From Azospirillum sp. SYSU D00513 (GTDB lineage: Bacteria > Pseudomonadota > Alphaproteobacteria > Azospirillales > Azospirillaceae), in contig NZ_JAFIQV010000022.1 in assembly GCF_017356015.1 (NCBI RefSeq), positions 46,830 through 110,829 on the forward strand: 64,000 nucleotides of DNA, in the 5' to 3' direction. The translations under genes and the position numbers were made by a program. Below the pieces are notes generated by a model, which did no database searches, had not been told where the DNA came from, and saw only the letters and a program-made list of their open reading frames with translations. Shown here in pieces: positions 1-10,513 of this stretch (its first letter is position 1; every line of letters starts with the position of its first letter).

Positions 1-589
1 GATGATCGTGCTGACCTTGGGCGACGGGGTGCACGGCTTCACGATGGACCCGGAGATCGGCGCCTTCACCCTCACCCACCCGGACATGAAGGTGCCGGAG
101 ACCACCTGCGAGTTCGCGATCAACGCGTCGAACGAGCGCTTCTGGGAGCTGCCGGTCCGGCGCTACGTGGAGGAGTGCATCCAGGGCAAGACGGGGCCAC
201 GCGGTGCCGACTTCAACATGCGCTGGGTCGCCTCGCTGGTGGCGGAGGTCTACCGCATCCTGATCCGCGGCGGCGTCTTCATGTACCCGACCGACAGCAA
301 GAACCCCAAGCAGCCCGGCCGCCTGCGCCTGCTGTACGAGGCGAACCCGATGGCGATGATCATCGAACAAGCTGGGGGTGCCGCCTCCACGGGGCGCAAG
401 CGCATCCTGGAGGTCGTGCCCGACCGGCTGCACCAGCGGGTGCCGCTGATCCTGGGCTCCAAGGCCGAGGTCGAGCTTCTGGTGAAGTACCACCAGACCC
501 ACGATTCGGGCGAGGAGATCACGTTCCAGTCGCCGCTCTTCAACACGCGCTCGCTGTTCCGGACGACCGGACCTGCCCTGGAGACCTGA
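1..589 (+). CDS. fbp: fructose-1,6-bisphosphatase class I, C-terminal part
   Basis: The last ~195 residues of a class I fructose-1,6-bisphosphatase; the start lies left of the window, and the family is usually about 335-350 residues, so roughly the first 40% is missing. The enzyme removes the 1-phosphate of fructose-1,6-bisphosphate in the Calvin cycle and gluconeogenesis. The region with YPTDSKNP, the sugar-phosphate binding stretch [20 protein letters not shown] and the following [10 protein letters not shown] segment are typical. The stop codon is 3 nt before the phosphoribulokinase start, so the two are almost certainly co-transcribed; in this setting the gene is the cbbF-type copy. Confidence 0.95.
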   Translation, partial: MIVLTLGDGVHGFTMDPEIGAFTLTHPDMKVPETTCEFAINASNERFWELPVRRYVEECIQGKTGPRGADFNMRWVASLVAEVYRILIRGGVFMYPTDSKNPKQPGRLRLLYEANPMAMIIEQAGGAASTGRKRILEVVPDRLHQRVPLILGSKAEVELLVKYHQTHDSGEEITFQSPLFNTRSLFRTTGPALET

Positions 590-592
590 TCC

Positions 593-1468
593 ATGTCGGT
601 GAAGCATCCCATCATCGCCGTGACCGGCTCCTCGGGCGCCGGCACCACGACCGTCACCAACACCTTCCAGAAGATCTTCCGCCGCGAGGGCATCAAGGCC
701 GCGATCATCGAGGGCGACGCCTTCCACCGCTTCGACCGGCTGGAGATGCGCCAGCGGCTGGCCGAGGCCGAGGCGTCGGGCGTGCGCAACTTCAGCCATT
801 TCGGACCGGACGCCAACCTGTTCGAGGAGCTGGAGCGGGCCTTCATGAGCTACGGCGAGAGCGGCACGGCGCGGGTGCGCAAGTACCTGCACGACAGTGT
901 CGAGGCCGCCCCCTACAAGCAGGATCCCGGCACCTTCACGCCCTGGGAGGACATCGAGCCGGACACCGACATGCTCTTCTACGAGGGGCTGCACGGAGCG
1001 GTGAAGACCGAGAGCGTGAACATCGCGCGGCACGCCGACCTGAAGATCGGCGTCGTTCCGATCATCAATCTGGAATGGATCCAGAAGCTGCACCGCGACA
1101 AGAACGCCCGCGGCCATTCGCAGGAAGCCATCGTCGACAACATCTTGCGGCGCATGCCCGATTACGTGACCTACATCTGCCCGCAATTCTCGCTGACCGA
1201 CGTGAATTTCCAGCGCGTGCCCACGGTGGACACGTCGAACCCCTTCATCGCCCGCGACATCCCGTCGCCCGACGAAAGCATGCTGGTCATCCGCTTCGCC
1301 AACCCCCGGGGGATCGACTTCCCCTACCTGCTGTCGATGCTGCACGACAGCTTCATGAGCCGCCCCAACACCATCGTCTGCCCCGGCGGCAAGATGGGCC
1401 TCGCCATGCAGCTGATCTTCACGCCGATGATCCTGCAGCTCTGGGACCGGAAGAAGAAGGCGCTGTAG
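593..1468 (+). CDS. prk: phosphoribulokinase
   Basis: Makes ribulose-1,5-bisphosphate from ribulose-5-phosphate and ATP, the step dedicated to the Calvin cycle (cbbP). It is 291 residues, the length of the short proteobacterial octameric type rather than the plant/cyanobacterial type. A P-loop is visible near residues 9-20 (AVTGSSGAGTTT), followed by EGDAFHRFDR, which carries conserved substrate-binding residues. The start is 3 nt after the fbp stop. The downstream transketolase is 245 nt away, separated by a palindromic repeat element, so transcription may be partly interrupted there. Confidence 0.96.
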   Translation: MSVKHPIIAVTGSSGAGTTTVTNTFQKIFRREGIKAAIIEGDAFHRFDRLEMRQRLAEAEASGVRNFSHFGPDANLFEELERAFMSYGESGTARVRKYLHDSVEAAPYKQDPGTFTPWEDIEPDTDMLFYEGLHGAVKTESVNIARHADLKIGVVPIINLEWIQKLHRDKNARGHSQEAIVDNILRRMPDYVTYICPQFSLTDVNFQRVPTVDTSNPFIARDIPSPDESMLVIRFANPRGIDFPYLLSMLHDSFMSRPNTIVCPGGKMGLAMQLIFTPMILQLWDRKKKAL

Positions 1469-1485
1469 GGGGGCGGCTCCCTAGT

Positions 1486-1607
1486 CCCCTCTCCCCTCTG
1501 GGGAGAGGGTCAGGGTGAGGGGGTCCCGCGTTTGCCGGACTTTTCCGTCCCCCCTCACCCCCCTCACCCGGCCCTGGCGGGCCACCCTCTCCCCAGGGGG
1601 AGAGGGA
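1486..1607. repeat. palindromic dispersed repeat between prk and tkt
   Basis: Two arms of about 37 nt are inverted copies: the left arm (about 1487-1523, containing GGGGAGAGGGTCAGGGTGAG) matches the reverse complement of the right arm (about 1549-1606), which has an extra ~20 nt near its middle. The arms flank a 25-nt spacer. RNA from either strand could fold into a long hairpin. A closely similar element sits at 24711-24862, so this is a dispersed family rather than an isolated terminator. No coding capacity. Confidence 0.8.
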
Positions 1608-1713
1608 AAGAACGTCCGACATTGCATGCCGCTTTCCCGCGACGCGGGGATGACGGGGACGTGCGGCCTGAATTCGGCCACGCAAAAAACAAAAGCGTCT
1701 GGAGGAGTCCACC

Positions 1714-3738
1714 ATGACCGTCATGCTGCAAAGGCAGACCACGCGCGACCACCGGTCGCTTGCCAACGCCCTGCGCTTCCTCGCCATCGACGCGGTGGAG
1801 CAGGCGAAGTCCGGCCATCCCGGCATGCCCATGGGCATGGCGGACATCGCCGAGGTCCTGTGGAACGGCCATCTGAAGCACAACCCGGCCGACCCGGCCT
1901 GGCCGGACCGCGACCGCTTCGTGCTGTCGAACGGCCACGGCTCGATGCTGCTCTACGGGCTGCTGCACCTGACCGGCTACGACCTGCCAGCGGACGAGCT
2001 GAAGCGCTTCCGCCAGTTCGGCTCGCGCACCCCCGGCCATCCGGAGGTCGGCATCACGCCGGGCGTGGAGACGACGACCGGGCCGCTCGGCCAGGGCATC
2101 GCCAACGCGGTCGGCATGGCGCTGGCCGAACGGCTGCTGGCGGAGGAGTTCAACCGGCCGGGCCACCGGATCGTCGATCACAGGACCTACGTGTTCCTGG
2201 GCGACGGCTGCCTGATGGAGGGCATCTCGCACGAGGCCTGCTCTCTGGCCGGCACGCTGGGGCTGGAAAAGCTGGTGGTCTTCTACGACGACAACGGCAT
2301 CTCCATCGACGGCCATGTCGAGGGCTGGTTCACCGACGACACGCCGGGCCGTTTCGAATCCTACGGCTGGCGGGTGATCCGCAACGTGGACGGCCATGAC
2401 GCCGCCGCGCTGGACGCCGCCGTCCGCGAGGCGCTGGAGCCCTGCGGCAAGCCGACCCTGATCTGCTGCCGCACGGTGATCGGCTGGGGCGCCCCGAAGA
2501 TGGCGGGCACCCACGACGTGCATGGCGCCCCGCTCGGCGCCGACGAGACGGCGGCCTGCCGCACGGCGCTGTGCCACCCGCACGCCCCCTTCGAGACGCC
2601 GGACGCGCTGGCCTCGGTCTGGGACGCCCGCGAGCGCGGCGCCCAGCAGCAGCGGGAGTGGGAGGACCGCTTCGCGGCCTACGCCGCCGAATACCCGGTC
2701 GAGGCGGCGGAGTTCCGCCGGCGCATGGCCGGCGACCTGCCGGCCGACTTCGCCACTCGGGCCGACGCCTGGATCGCGTCGGTCGCCAGGGCGCCGGAGA
2801 CGGTTGCCACGCGCAAGGCGTCGCAGAAGGCCATCACCGGGCTGGCACCGCTGCTGCCGGAGTTCCTGGGCGGCTCGGCCGACCTCACCGGATCGAACCT
2901 GACGAACTGGCCGGGCTGCCGCTCGGTCACCCGGGAGAGCGGCGGCAACTACATCCATTACGGCGTGCGCGAGTTCGGCATGACCGCCGTGATGAACGGG
3001 GTGGCGCTGCACGGCGGCTACATCCCCTTCGGCGGCACCTTCCTGACCTTCTCCGACTACGCCCGCAACGGGCTGCGGCTCGCGGCGTTGATGCGCCAGC
3101 GCTCCATCTTCGTCTTCACCCACGACAGCATCGGGCTGGGCGAGGACGGGCCGACGCACCAGCCGGTCGAGCACGCCGCCTCGCTCCGCCTGATCCCGGA
3201 CCTGGACGTCTGGCGCCCCTGCGACCTGCTGGAGACGGCGGCGGCCTGGCGCGCGGCGGTGGAGCGGCGCAACGGCCCGAGCTGCCTGCTGCTGTCGCGC
3301 CAGAACCTGCCGGCCCAGCCCGGCGGGGAGGAGCGCGCCGGCCTGGTCGCCCGGGGCGGCTACGTCCTGGCGGAGGCCGAGGGCGGAACGCCCGGCCTGA
3401 TCCTGATCGCCACGGGGTCGGAGGTGGCCCTGGCGATGGAGGCGCGCGATCTGCTGGGCCAGCGCGGCGTGGCTGTTCGGGTGGTCTCCATGCCCTCCAC
3501 CACCGTCTTCGACCGGCAGCCGGCCGATTACCGTGCGTCCGTCCTGCCGGCCGGGGTGCGCCGGGTCGCGGTCGAGGCCGGATCGACCTCGGGCTGGTGG
3601 AAGTATGTCGGGCTGGAGGGGGCGGTCATCGGCATCGACCGCTTCGGCGAATCCGCCCCCGCCCCCGCCCTCTTCAAGCATTTCGGCTTCACCGCCGACC
3701 GGGTCGCGGCCACCGCGGAAGCCGTGCTGAAGGGCTAA
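1714..3738 (+). CDS. tkt: transketolase
   Basis: Thiamine-diphosphate enzyme moving two-carbon units between sugar phosphates; in this operon it regenerates pentose phosphates for the Calvin cycle (cbbT). Length 674 is normal. Motifs seen: GHPGMPMG near residue 36, the ThDP/metal site GDGCLMEG followed ~30 residues later by DDNGISIDG, the pyrimidine-domain glutamate in [11 protein letters not shown], and the substrate-site stretch [16 protein letters not shown]. The start has a strong Shine-Dalgarno (GGAGGAG about 7 nt upstream). It is 44 nt upstream of the aldolase gene. Confidence 0.97.
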   Translation: MTVMLQRQTTRDHRSLANALRFLAIDAVEQAKSGHPGMPMGMADIAEVLWNGHLKHNPADPAWPDRDRFVLSNGHGSMLLYGLLHLTGYDLPADELKRFRQFGSRTPGHPEVGITPGVETTTGPLGQGIANAVGMALAERLLAEEFNRPGHRIVDHRTYVFLGDGCLMEGISHEACSLAGTLGLEKLVVFYDDNGISIDGHVEGWFTDDTPGRFESYGWRVIRNVDGHDAAALDAAVREALEPCGKPTLICCRTVIGWGAPKMAGTHDVHGAPLGADETAACRTALCHPHAPFETPDALASVWDARERGAQQQREWEDRFAAYAAEYPVEAAEFRRRMAGDLPADFATRADAWIASVARAPETVATRKASQKAITGLAPLLPEFLGGSADLTGSNLTNWPGCRSVTRESGGNYIHYGVREFGMTAVMNGVALHGGYIPFGGTFLTFSDYARNGLRLAALMRQRSIFVFTHDSIGLGEDGPTHQPVEHAASLRLIPDLDVWRPCDLLETAAAWRAAVERRNGPSCLLLSRQNLPAQPGGEERAGLVARGGYVLAEAEGGTPGLILIATGSEVALAMEARDLLGQRGVAVRVVSMPSTTVFDRQPADYRASVLPAGVRRVAVEAGSTSGWWKYVGLEGAVIGIDRFGESAPAPALFKHFGFTADRVAATAEAVLKG

Positions 3739-3782
3739 GCCCGCTCCACAAACGCACAACGACAAACCCCTGGGAGAGATCG

Positions 3783-4847
3783 ATGGCCCTCGTTTCGATG
3801 CGTCAGCTTCTGGATCACGCGGCCGAGAACGGCTACGGGATCCCGGCCTTCAACGTGAACAACATGGAGCAGGTCCAGGCGATCATGCAGGCGGCCGACG
3901 CCTGCGACAGCCCGGTGATCCTGCAGGGCTCGGCCGGTGCCCGCAAATACGCCGGCGAGCCGTTCCTGCGCCACCTGATCGAGGCGGCGCTGGAGAGCTG
4001 GCCGCACATCCCCGTGGTCATGCACCAGGACCATGGCGCCAGCCCGGCCGTCTGCCAGCGCTCCATCCGCTCGGGTTTTTCCAGCGTGATGATGGACGGC
4101 TCGCTGATGGAGGACATGAAGACCCCCTCTTCCTACGAGTACAACGTGGACGTCACCCGCCGGGTGGTGGAGATGGCGCACGCGGTCGGCGTCTCGGTCG
4201 AGGGCGAGCTGGGCTGCCTAGGCTCGCTGGAGACCGGCATGGCCGGGGAAGAGGACGGGTCGGGTGCGGAGGGCGTGCTGACGCACGACCGGCTGCTGAC
4301 CAGCCCGGCGGAGGCGGCGCAGTTCGTGCGCGACACCAACGTGGACGCGCTGGCCATCGCCATCGGCACCAGCCACGGCGCCTACAAGTTCACCCGCCGG
4401 CCGACGGGCGACATCCTCGCCATCGACCGCATCAAGGAGATCCACGCCCGCATCCCCAACACGCATCTGGTGATGCACGGCTCCTCGTCGGTGCCGCAGG
4501 AGTGGCTGGACATCATCCGCGAGCATGGCGGCTCCATCAAGGAGACCTACGGCGTGCCGGTGGAGGAGATCGTCGAGGGCATCCGCCACGGCGTGCGCAA
4601 GGTGAACATCGACACCGACATCCGGCTGGTGATGACCGGCGCCATGCGCCGGCTGATGGGGCGCAAGCCCGACGAGTTCGACCCCCGCAAGTTCCTGGCC
4701 GCCGCCGTGGAGGCCGCGCGCGGGCTCTGCGCCGAACGGTTCGAAGCCTTCGGCAGCGCCGGCCAGGCCTCCCGCATCAAGCCGATCCCGCTGGACACCA
4801 TGGCGCTGTCCTACGCCAAGGGATCGCTGAACCAGACGGTCCACTGA
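3783..4847 (+). CDS. fba: fructose-bisphosphate aldolase class II, Calvin-cycle type
   Basis: Zinc-dependent aldolase condensing dihydroxyacetone phosphate with glyceraldehyde-3-phosphate (also sedoheptulose bisphosphate in the Calvin cycle; cbbA). 354 residues. The metal-binding HQDHG is visible near residue 80, with the acidic stretch [26 protein letters not shown] and the phosphate-binding NIDTDIR near residue 275. The longer form with a poly-charged insert after GMAGEEDG is typical of the Calvin-cycle subtype. The chosen ATG follows GGGAGAG by 5 nt. Last gene of the operon; a terminator hairpin follows at 4929. Confidence 0.96.
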   Translation: MALVSMRQLLDHAAENGYGIPAFNVNNMEQVQAIMQAADACDSPVILQGSAGARKYAGEPFLRHLIEAALESWPHIPVVMHQDHGASPAVCQRSIRSGFSSVMMDGSLMEDMKTPSSYEYNVDVTRRVVEMAHAVGVSVEGELGCLGSLETGMAGEEDGSGAEGVLTHDRLLTSPAEAAQFVRDTNVDALAIAIGTSHGAYKFTRRPTGDILAIDRIKEIHARIPNTHLVMHGSSSVPQEWLDIIREHGGSIKETYGVPVEEIVEGIRHGVRKVNIDTDIRLVMTGAMRRLMGRKPDEFDPRKFLAAAVEAARGLCAERFEAFGSAGQASRIKPIPLDTMALSYAKGSLNQTVH

Positions 4848-5302
4848 GGCCCGGTAGGGGTTTCCGGCCGGTATCTGTCTTTGGTTGATACCCGCCTTTG
4901 CTTGGTTCGGTGTGCTCCCTTCCGCCTCGGCGCCCGGATTCCCCCGGGCGCCACTTTTGCGTTATGTTGCGCCGCAAAATAATTGTGGAAGGCCGCTGGG
5001 GAAGTGATCTACTTTGCCGGCCAGCGCAAAAAAACAGGCGCTTTTTTGTGCGGAACGGGCAGCCTCTCTGTTGATGCCTGTGACGATGCACGGACGCCGA
5101 CCTTCCCGTGCAAGCGCCTGCAAGAGCCGGAACGGCTCTCAAACCCGCCGCAGCCTTCAACGCGCGCGAGGACACGAGCCCCAGCCTGACGGATGGGCCT
5201 CGGCAAATTGGTGGAAACGTCCAGCGGTATGATTGTGCAAGCCTTTATCAGGGGCGGGGACCGACCTGACGCGTCGTCCGGCCGCCGAACAGGAGATGAT
5301 GC
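4848..5302. other. 455-nt intergenic region, no gene recognised
   Basis: Besides the 4929 hairpin, it contains an A/T-armed inverted repeat (GCGCAAAAAA at 5024-5033, near-complement TTTTTTGTGC at 5042-5051, one G-T wobble) that resembles a bidirectional terminator. Several short overlapping frames run through it but none shows a ribosome site, codon pattern or family I recognise. It probably also holds the promoter of the small gene at 5303. Confidence 0.5.
4929..4957 (+). terminator. terminator after the Calvin-cycle operon
   Basis: Perfect 9-bp GC-rich stem (GGCGCCCGG at 4929-4937 with its complement at 4944-4952), 6-nt loop, then ACTTTTG. It lies 82 nt after the aldolase stop, in the expected place for intrinsic termination. 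Confidence 0.7.
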
Positions 5303-5497
5303 ATGGTCGAGTTGGTTCTCGTTATCTGCCTGCAAGCCCAGCCGGACCGCTGCGCGATCGAACGCCCGCAGTTCCAGGAAAGCTACCCGAACGCGATGGC
5401 CTGCATGTACCACGCGATGTTCCGCGTGGTGCAATGGGCCGAGCAGCATCCCAACTACAACGTGCGCCGCTGGCGCTGCGAGGCTCCGCAAGCCTGA
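5303..5497 (+). CDS. small conserved-looking hypothetical protein
   Basis: A 64-residue cytoplasmic protein with no signal peptide. It has three scattered cysteines, a central NAMACMYHAMFRVVQWAEQH segment and a C-terminal WRC motif. I recognise this pattern (a cysteine near residue 16, W-x-x-x-HP and a final W-R-C) from small uncharacterised proteins widespread in Alphaproteobacteria, but know of no assigned function. The start has a good Shine-Dalgarno (AGGAG about 8 nt upstream). It stands alone between the Calvin genes and the next small gene. Confidence 0.7.
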   Translation: MVELVLVICLQAQPDRCAIERPQFQESYPNAMACMYHAMFRVVQWAEQHPNYNVRRWRCEAPQA

Positions 5498-5720
5498 CGG
5501 GGGGCAGGCCTGATGGGAAACGGCCGCCCGGCCCGGCACGGCGGGCGGCACCCGTTCGAGGCGAGCCGCAGCCATAGTTCAAAACCGTCCTTTCAAAACC
5601 GTCCTTTCAAACAGGGCTTCCATTCCGCGCCCGCATGAGCGCACGCTTGCGTCGTCCCGGTGAAAGGTGGAGCATGGCTGACGGCCGCCGAGAGAGCGGA
5701 TTCGAGGGAGGATCGTGCCT

Positions 5721-6083
5721 ATGAAGTTTTCCGTTGCGCCCCGCCGGGCCGGCCTGCTGTTCGGCAGCGCGATGCTGTTCGCGTCTCCGGCCTTGGCCGC
5801 CACCCCGGTCAACGACTACCCGACCGAGGCGCGGGTCGATTACGTGATCGGCTGCATGATGACCAACGGCCAGAGCCACGAGTCCATGCGCAAATGCTCG
5901 TGCAGCATCGACAAGATCGCCGACGCCATCACCTACAAGGACTATGTGTCCATCGAGACGCTCCAGACGCTCGGCGAGGTGCCGGGCGAGCGCGCCGCCG
6001 CGATGCGCATCAACAACTGGGCCAAGGACATGCTGGACAAGTTCCGCCAAGCCCAGGTGACCGCCGACCGCGAGTGCTTCTGA
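5721..6083 (+). CDS. small exported cysteine-containing protein, unknown function
   Basis: 120 residues. The first ~27 form a signal peptide (basic start, hydrophobic core, cleavage after ASPALA), so it is exported. The mature part has four cysteines, three clustered (IGCMMTNG then RKCSCSIDKI), a pattern compatible with disulfides or metal binding, and helical amphipathic stretches. The ATG at 5721 is preferred over the in-frame GTG at 5715 because GGGAGG lies 8 nt upstream of the ATG and only 2 nt from the GTG. I recall similar proteins in methylotroph genomes but cannot name a family. Confidence 0.75.
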   Translation: MKFSVAPRRAGLLFGSAMLFASPALAATPVNDYPTEARVDYVIGCMMTNGQSHESMRKCSCSIDKIADAITYKDYVSIETLQTLGEVPGERAAAMRINNWAKDMLDKFRQAQVTADRECF

Positions 6084-6114
6084 CGCGCCGCTGACACAGC
6101 CGCTGGAACGAGAA

Positions 6115-6141
6115 AACCCGGAGCAGCGGCTGCCCCGGGTT
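6115..6141. terminator. bidirectional terminator hairpin
   Basis: AACCCGG (6115-6121) pairs with CCGGGTT (6135-6141); a nested GCAG/CTGC stem fills the loop. T residues follow on one side and A residues precede on the other, fitting termination for both convergent genes. Confidence 0.75.
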
Positions 6142-6178
6142 CTTCCCGATCCATGCCTGACGAAGGATCAGGCCGGGA

Positions 6179-7171
6179 TCACTTCCCGATGTCCTTGTGC
6201 ACGGCGTCGCGCGCCTCGGTGAGGTTGAGCGCGCCGTAGGCGGCGTCGCCCGCCTTGCGGAAGGCGGCGAGGTCGATGTCCTCGACCACGGTCATGCCGC
6301 CGGCCTTCAGCTGCTCCTTGGTCTTCCGCGACAGCTCCTCGATCTTCTTCGAGGTTTCCTGGCCCGCCTTGACGCATTCCTCGACCAGCGCCGTCTGGTG
6401 ATCCTGGGGCAGGCCGTCGAAGAACTCCGCGCCGACGACCTGGAAGTTGATCAGCAGGATGTGCTTGGTCTCGTTCGCGTATTTCAGGACTTCCTGGAAG
6501 CGGCCGCCGGGAATGTTGTTGTAAACCAGCTCCACCCCGTCGATCGCCTGCTGCTGCAGGGCCGGGAACATCTCGCCGAAGGCCATCGCCACCGGTGCCG
6601 CACCCAAGGACTGGATCGACTTCTGCCAGATCGGCGCGCCGGGCGTGCGGATGCGCAGGCCGGCCAGGTCCGCCGGCGTCCGGACGGGCTTGTTGGTGAA
6701 GAAGTGGCGGAAGCCCTGGACCCAGTCGAAGCAGACCACCTTCAGCCCATGGTTGGCCGCCAGTTCCTTCTGCCACTTGATCATGGTGGGCGATTCACGG
6801 AGCTTCGCCACCTCCTCCAGTGTTTCCACGAAATAGGGGCCGTTCACGACGGCGAGGTTCGGAACGAAGGTGCCGAGCCGGGCCGCGTCGGTGTTCTGGC
6901 CGACATTGCCGCCCTGACGCATGTTCTCGATGATGTCTTCCTCGACGCCCAGCTTGGCGCTCGGGAAGACCTGGATGCGCAGCCCGCCCTTGGTGCGCTC
7001 CTCGACGCGCTTGGCCCAGAGAAGAAAGCCCTCGTGGAAGGCTTCGGTCGGCGCCAGCACATGGTTGAGGCGCAGCGTCTGCTTTTCCTGAGCCTGAACG
7101 GTTGCGCCGCCGACGGCCGTGAGGCCAAGGACCGCGCAGATGGCGGCCAGCGATTTGCGCAAAGACGACAT
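6179..7171 (-). CDS. TRAP transporter solute-binding protein, DctP family
   Basis: Periplasmic binding protein of a tripartite ATP-independent transporter; binds a small carboxylate-type solute. About 330 residues with a signal peptide ending near residue 27 (ATVQAQ). The DctP fold is supported by the N-terminal LRLNHVLAPTEAFHEG, the conserved arginine in LRIRTPGAPIWQ that usually salt-bridges a substrate carboxylate, and GEMFPALQQQAIDGVE. The ATG at 7171 is preferred over the upstream GTG at 7183 because AGGAG is ideally spaced only for the former. No membrane subunits (DctQ/DctM) are adjacent, so its partners must be elsewhere or it serves another system. Substrate cannot be told from sequence. 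Confidence 0.93.
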   Translation of the reverse strand: MSSLRKSLAAICAVLGLTAVGGATVQAQEKQTLRLNHVLAPTEAFHEGFLLWAKRVEERTKGGLRIQVFPSAKLGVEEDIIENMRQGGNVGQNTDAARLGTFVPNLAVVNGPYFVETLEEVAKLRESPTMIKWQKELAANHGLKVVCFDWVQGFRHFFTNKPVRTPADLAGLRIRTPGAPIWQKSIQSLGAAPVAMAFGEMFPALQQQAIDGVELVYNNIPGGRFQEVLKYANETKHILLINFQVVGAEFFDGLPQDHQTALVEECVKAGQETSKKIEELSRKTKEQLKAGGMTVVEDIDLAAFRKAGDAAYGALNLTEARDAVHKDIGK

Positions 7172-7287
7172 TTGCTTTTCCACTCCTGATGAAACCGGGA
7201 TCGTGCCCTTAACCCAAGGCAGGGCTCCCGGGGCGGCCTGGCCGTCCCCGGGGCCACCGCCCCTTCATTCTTTGCCGGAGGTCCGGC

Positions 7288-9906
7288 TTACGACGCGCGG
7301 ATCTGCTTCAGCACGGCCGCCATGTCCTTGCGCAGCGTTTCCGCCTGCATGTTCACCTCGGCGGAGGCGCTGAGCACCTGGGAGGCCGCCTCGCCGGTGC
7401 GGGCCGTGGCCGCAGACACCGTGTCCATGCTGCTGAACAGCGCGTTGGTGCCGCTCGCCGCCTGCTCGACGTTGCGGGCGATTTCCCGCGTGCCCGCCTC
7501 CTGCTGCTCGACCGCGGCCGCGATGCCGGAGGAGATCTCATTGATCGAGCCGATGGTCTCGGCGATGCGGCGGATGGCGGCGGCGGCCTCCGTCGTCACG
7601 GCCTGGATCGACCCGACCTGCTGCGCGATCTGCTCGGTGGCGCCCGCCGTCTGGTTGGCGAGGCTCTTCACCTCGCTGGCGACGACGGCGAAGCCCTTGC
7701 CCGCCTCGCCCGCCCGCGCCGCCTCGATGGTGGCGTTGAGCGCCAGAAGGTTGGTCTGGCTGGCGATGTCCTGGATGAGCTGAACCACGGCGCCGATCTC
7801 CACGGCCGCGTTCTGGAGCGTCCGAACCGTCGCGTCGGTCTTGGTGGCCTCGTCGGCGGCCTGGCCGGTGAAGCGGGCGGAGTCCGTCACCTGCCGCCCG
7901 ATCTCGGCGATGGAGGCGGACAGCTCCTGCGCCGCGGCCGAGATGGTCTCGACGTTGCTGCGCGTCTGGTCCGCCGTCACGGCGGCGTCGGACGCTTCGC
8001 GGCGGTTCCGCTCCGCCGCCTGGGTCATCTCCTCCGCCATGCCGTGCATGTCCTCGGCGCGGCCGGACAGGGTGCCGACCACGGCCTGGATGCTGCGCTC
8101 CAGGTCGTCGGCGAGGCCCAGCATCATCGACCGGCGCTCCTCGGCGGCGCGGGTCCGCTCGGCCTCGGCACGGATGTTGGCCGCCTCGACCTCGCGCGCG
8201 GTGTCGCGGAAGACCAGGAGCGCCTGCGCCATGTCCGCGATCTCGTCCTGGCCCGAGGCCTTGATCGGGTGGTCGAGCCTGCCGCCCGCGATGACGCGCA
8301 TCGCCTCGGCGAGTGCCGTCAGGCGCAGCACGATGTGGCGGCGCACGACCAGCCAGATGATCAGCGCGGAGGCGACGATGCTGAAGATCGCGAGGCCGGT
8401 CAGCCAGGCTTGGCCCTGCCGGACCGCCTGCCCCGCAGCCTCCGAAGCCACGGACGCCTGCGTGCCGGCGGACTGCACGAGGGTCGCCGCCGCCTCGCTG
8501 AGGCGGGTTGCCGACTGGGCGTTCGCCGCGAGAAGGGCCTTGCCCTCCTCCTGTGCCGCCAGGGCGGCGCGCCGGACCTGGAACACGTTGCGGTCGCGCG
8601 CCCCGAAGTCGAGCAGCGCCCGGCCGCCCGCCACGATCCCGCCGTCCTCGATGCCGGCGATGATCTCCAGCCGCTTCTCATACTCGGCCTTCGCCGCGTT
8701 GAAGGCGGCCTGGAGCCCTTCCACCGCCGCGAGGGTCGGCGCCGTGCCGGCCTGGTTCATCTGGCCGGTCAGCAGGTTCCCGTAGGCCGCCAGTTCCAGA
8801 AGCGTGCGCAGGGAGGTCAGGTCGCGCTTGACGTCGGTCAGCCGGTCCGAGGCCTCCGTCTTCAGGTCCACGGTCGCGAGCTTGAAGGCGCCGCGCGACA
8901 TCCGGAGGATCCGGTCGATGGTGCCCATGAGCTTCTGCTCGAATTCATGGGCCTTATGAACCGATTCCGCGACCCGTTCGGCGAGGGCCGCCCGTTCCTG
9001 CGCCGGCGTGTCGGGCGACAGCTGCTGCCGCTTCCAGTCGAACGCGTCGGTCGGCTTCACCCCGAGCTTCACCAGGGCATCCATATGGCCCGGGAAGTCC
9101 GGCCATTGCTTGGCGTTCTCGAACCGCTTCGCGCCGGCCATGGCAGCGGGGATGCTCGAGCTGAAGGAGGCCATCATCCCGTCCAGCGATGCGGGATCGG
9201 TGACGTGCGCCAGGTCCCGCAGGGCGTCCACCATGGACCGGATGGCCAGGCGCGTCTCGTACACGGCGATGAGGTCGGCGCTCGACTGGGTGTCCAGCCG
9301 GTCGGCCGTGTCGGTGATGACGCCCTCCAGCTGGTTCGCGGACTTCTCAAGCGCCGCGGTCTTCTCTTCCACACGCGGCTCGATGATGGCGCGCAGCTTC
9401 TGCTGGGCCTCGTTCATGCCGGCCGACAGGCCGGCGCCAAGCTCATCCGCCCCGATGCGCGCCTGCGCCACCCGGTCCAGGCTCGTAAGGTTTCCGAACA
9501 TCGCCTGCGCCTCCGTCCGGAGGCTTCCCAGGACCTCCGCCGGGGCGCCGAACCGTTCGGCATCCCCGATCAGCGCGCTGAGCAGCGCCTGCTTGCGCTC
9601 CAGATCGGCCTTCAGCGCCTCGCGGCTGTCCTGCCGGTCGGCTGCGGCGAGCGCCGGGGCCAGGGCGACGAAGCGCGCGCTCTCCGCGTTCAGACCGTGC
9701 GCTGCCGAAAGGCTGGGAATGCTCTGCTTCACCACCTGGGTGAGGGCGTCATCGACGGTGTTGAAGGACAGCCAGCCGATGCCGGCGCCGAGCACCGCGA
9801 TGGCCGAAATCGTGCCGACCGACAGAAGGAGCTTCCGGCCGATGCCGAAGGCGCCACGCGTACCCGTTGACGGCATGCCACCGCCGATCACCTTGCTGCC
9901 ACTCAT
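7288..9906 (-). CDS. methyl-accepting chemotaxis protein
   Basis: Transmembrane chemoreceptor of 872 residues. Layout: first membrane segment about residues 24-48, a very long helical periplasmic sensor of roughly 450 residues, second membrane segment about 505-528, HAMP (with [20 protein letters not shown]), and a cytoplasmic signalling domain whose tip reads [20 protein letters not shown], the CheA/CheW contact region. No C-terminal CheR-binding pentapeptide is seen. The oversized helical sensor resembles helical-bundle (HBM-like) sensors that bind organic acids, but the ligand is unknown. No other chemotaxis genes are adjacent. The start may be the first ATG or the Met at residue 11. Confidence 0.95.
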   Translation of the reverse strand: MSGSKVIGGGMPSTGTRGAFGIGRKLLLSVGTISAIAVLGAGIGWLSFNTVDDALTQVVKQSIPSLSAAHGLNAESARFVALAPALAAADRQDSREALKADLERKQALLSALIGDAERFGAPAEVLGSLRTEAQAMFGNLTSLDRVAQARIGADELGAGLSAGMNEAQQKLRAIIEPRVEEKTAALEKSANQLEGVITDTADRLDTQSSADLIAVYETRLAIRSMVDALRDLAHVTDPASLDGMMASFSSSIPAAMAGAKRFENAKQWPDFPGHMDALVKLGVKPTDAFDWKRQQLSPDTPAQERAALAERVAESVHKAHEFEQKLMGTIDRILRMSRGAFKLATVDLKTEASDRLTDVKRDLTSLRTLLELAAYGNLLTGQMNQAGTAPTLAAVEGLQAAFNAAKAEYEKRLEIIAGIEDGGIVAGGRALLDFGARDRNVFQVRRAALAAQEEGKALLAANAQSATRLSEAAATLVQSAGTQASVASEAAGQAVRQGQAWLTGLAIFSIVASALIIWLVVRRHIVLRLTALAEAMRVIAGGRLDHPIKASGQDEIADMAQALLVFRDTAREVEAANIRAEAERTRAAEERRSMMLGLADDLERSIQAVVGTLSGRAEDMHGMAEEMTQAAERNRREASDAAVTADQTRSNVETISAAAQELSASIAEIGRQVTDSARFTGQAADEATKTDATVRTLQNAAVEIGAVVQLIQDIASQTNLLALNATIEAARAGEAGKGFAVVASEVKSLANQTAGATEQIAQQVGSIQAVTTEAAAAIRRIAETIGSINEISSGIAAAVEQQEAGTREIARNVEQAASGTNALFSSMDTVSAATARTGEAASQVLSASAEVNMQAETLRKDMAAVLKQIRAS

Positions 9907-10513
9907 CCCATGCCCCCAGCGATACCGGCGCTCCGGGAAAACGCGATACGTTCCCGACGGCCATAATTCTGGAGCTGAAAGCTGATCCTAAAGTATTAAC
10001 GATCCATCAACGAACCTGAATGGCGCGTTTTTGTTTATGATTAACAAGTTGACAAAGTTCTGCCATATCTTATGCATCGAAGGCCACATTTGGACGCGAA
10101 CAATATCATTCTGTACTTGTGATATATTAATATTACCTACGAAGAAAGAAAAAGCCTAAAGCGAACGTAATCAGGATTGTTCAATCAGAAGAACGTGGCG
10201 GCGTCTGCTCTCGGAACACCTGAGCGTCAGGGTGGTCGCGCGGGAGCCAGGATGAGTTTCCAGAGCGCTCCGCGTCCGGGACAGGCCGCCCAAGAGGACG
10301 ATCTGAATATTTCAGTATTGAAATTTTTTGTCTGCACGGCCTGTACGGCGGGCACCTGCGTCTGTCGCGCCGCGAACTGGCCGCGTGCCTCGCGGCCGGC
10401 ATGCCGTTCGCCATGCTGGTCTTGCGGTCACGGCGGCCGGCTGGACAAAGACTGTTCCGAACCCGGCACGCGGACCGGGGCGGGTTCGGAGGCTGGCCGC
10501 GATTTTCCCGCCC
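9907..10513. other. 607-nt intergenic region with an AT-rich core
   Basis: Positions ~9980-10180 are clearly AT-richer than the surroundings. On the plus strand TTGACA (10049-10054) and TATGCA (10071-10076) are 16 nt apart, resembling a sigma-70 promoter, and a small A/T hairpin followed by six T residues lies at 10309-10329. No convincing protein gene lies between them. On the minus strand the region must contain the chemoreceptor promoter. See the findings for the possibility of a small RNA. Confidence 0.4.

Noticed and set aside
1564..3765. 733-codon minus-strand frame over transketolase
   Set aside because: Antisense shadow of tkt, which has all family motifs.
5024..5051. Candidate small RNA terminator at the A/T hairpin
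   Set aside because: No promoter-like sequence or conserved structure was found upstream; listed only as a hairpin within the intergenic region.
8044..9870. 608-codon plus-strand frame opposite the chemoreceptor
   Set aside because: Fully antisense to a well-supported MCP gene, without ribosome site or recognisable domain.
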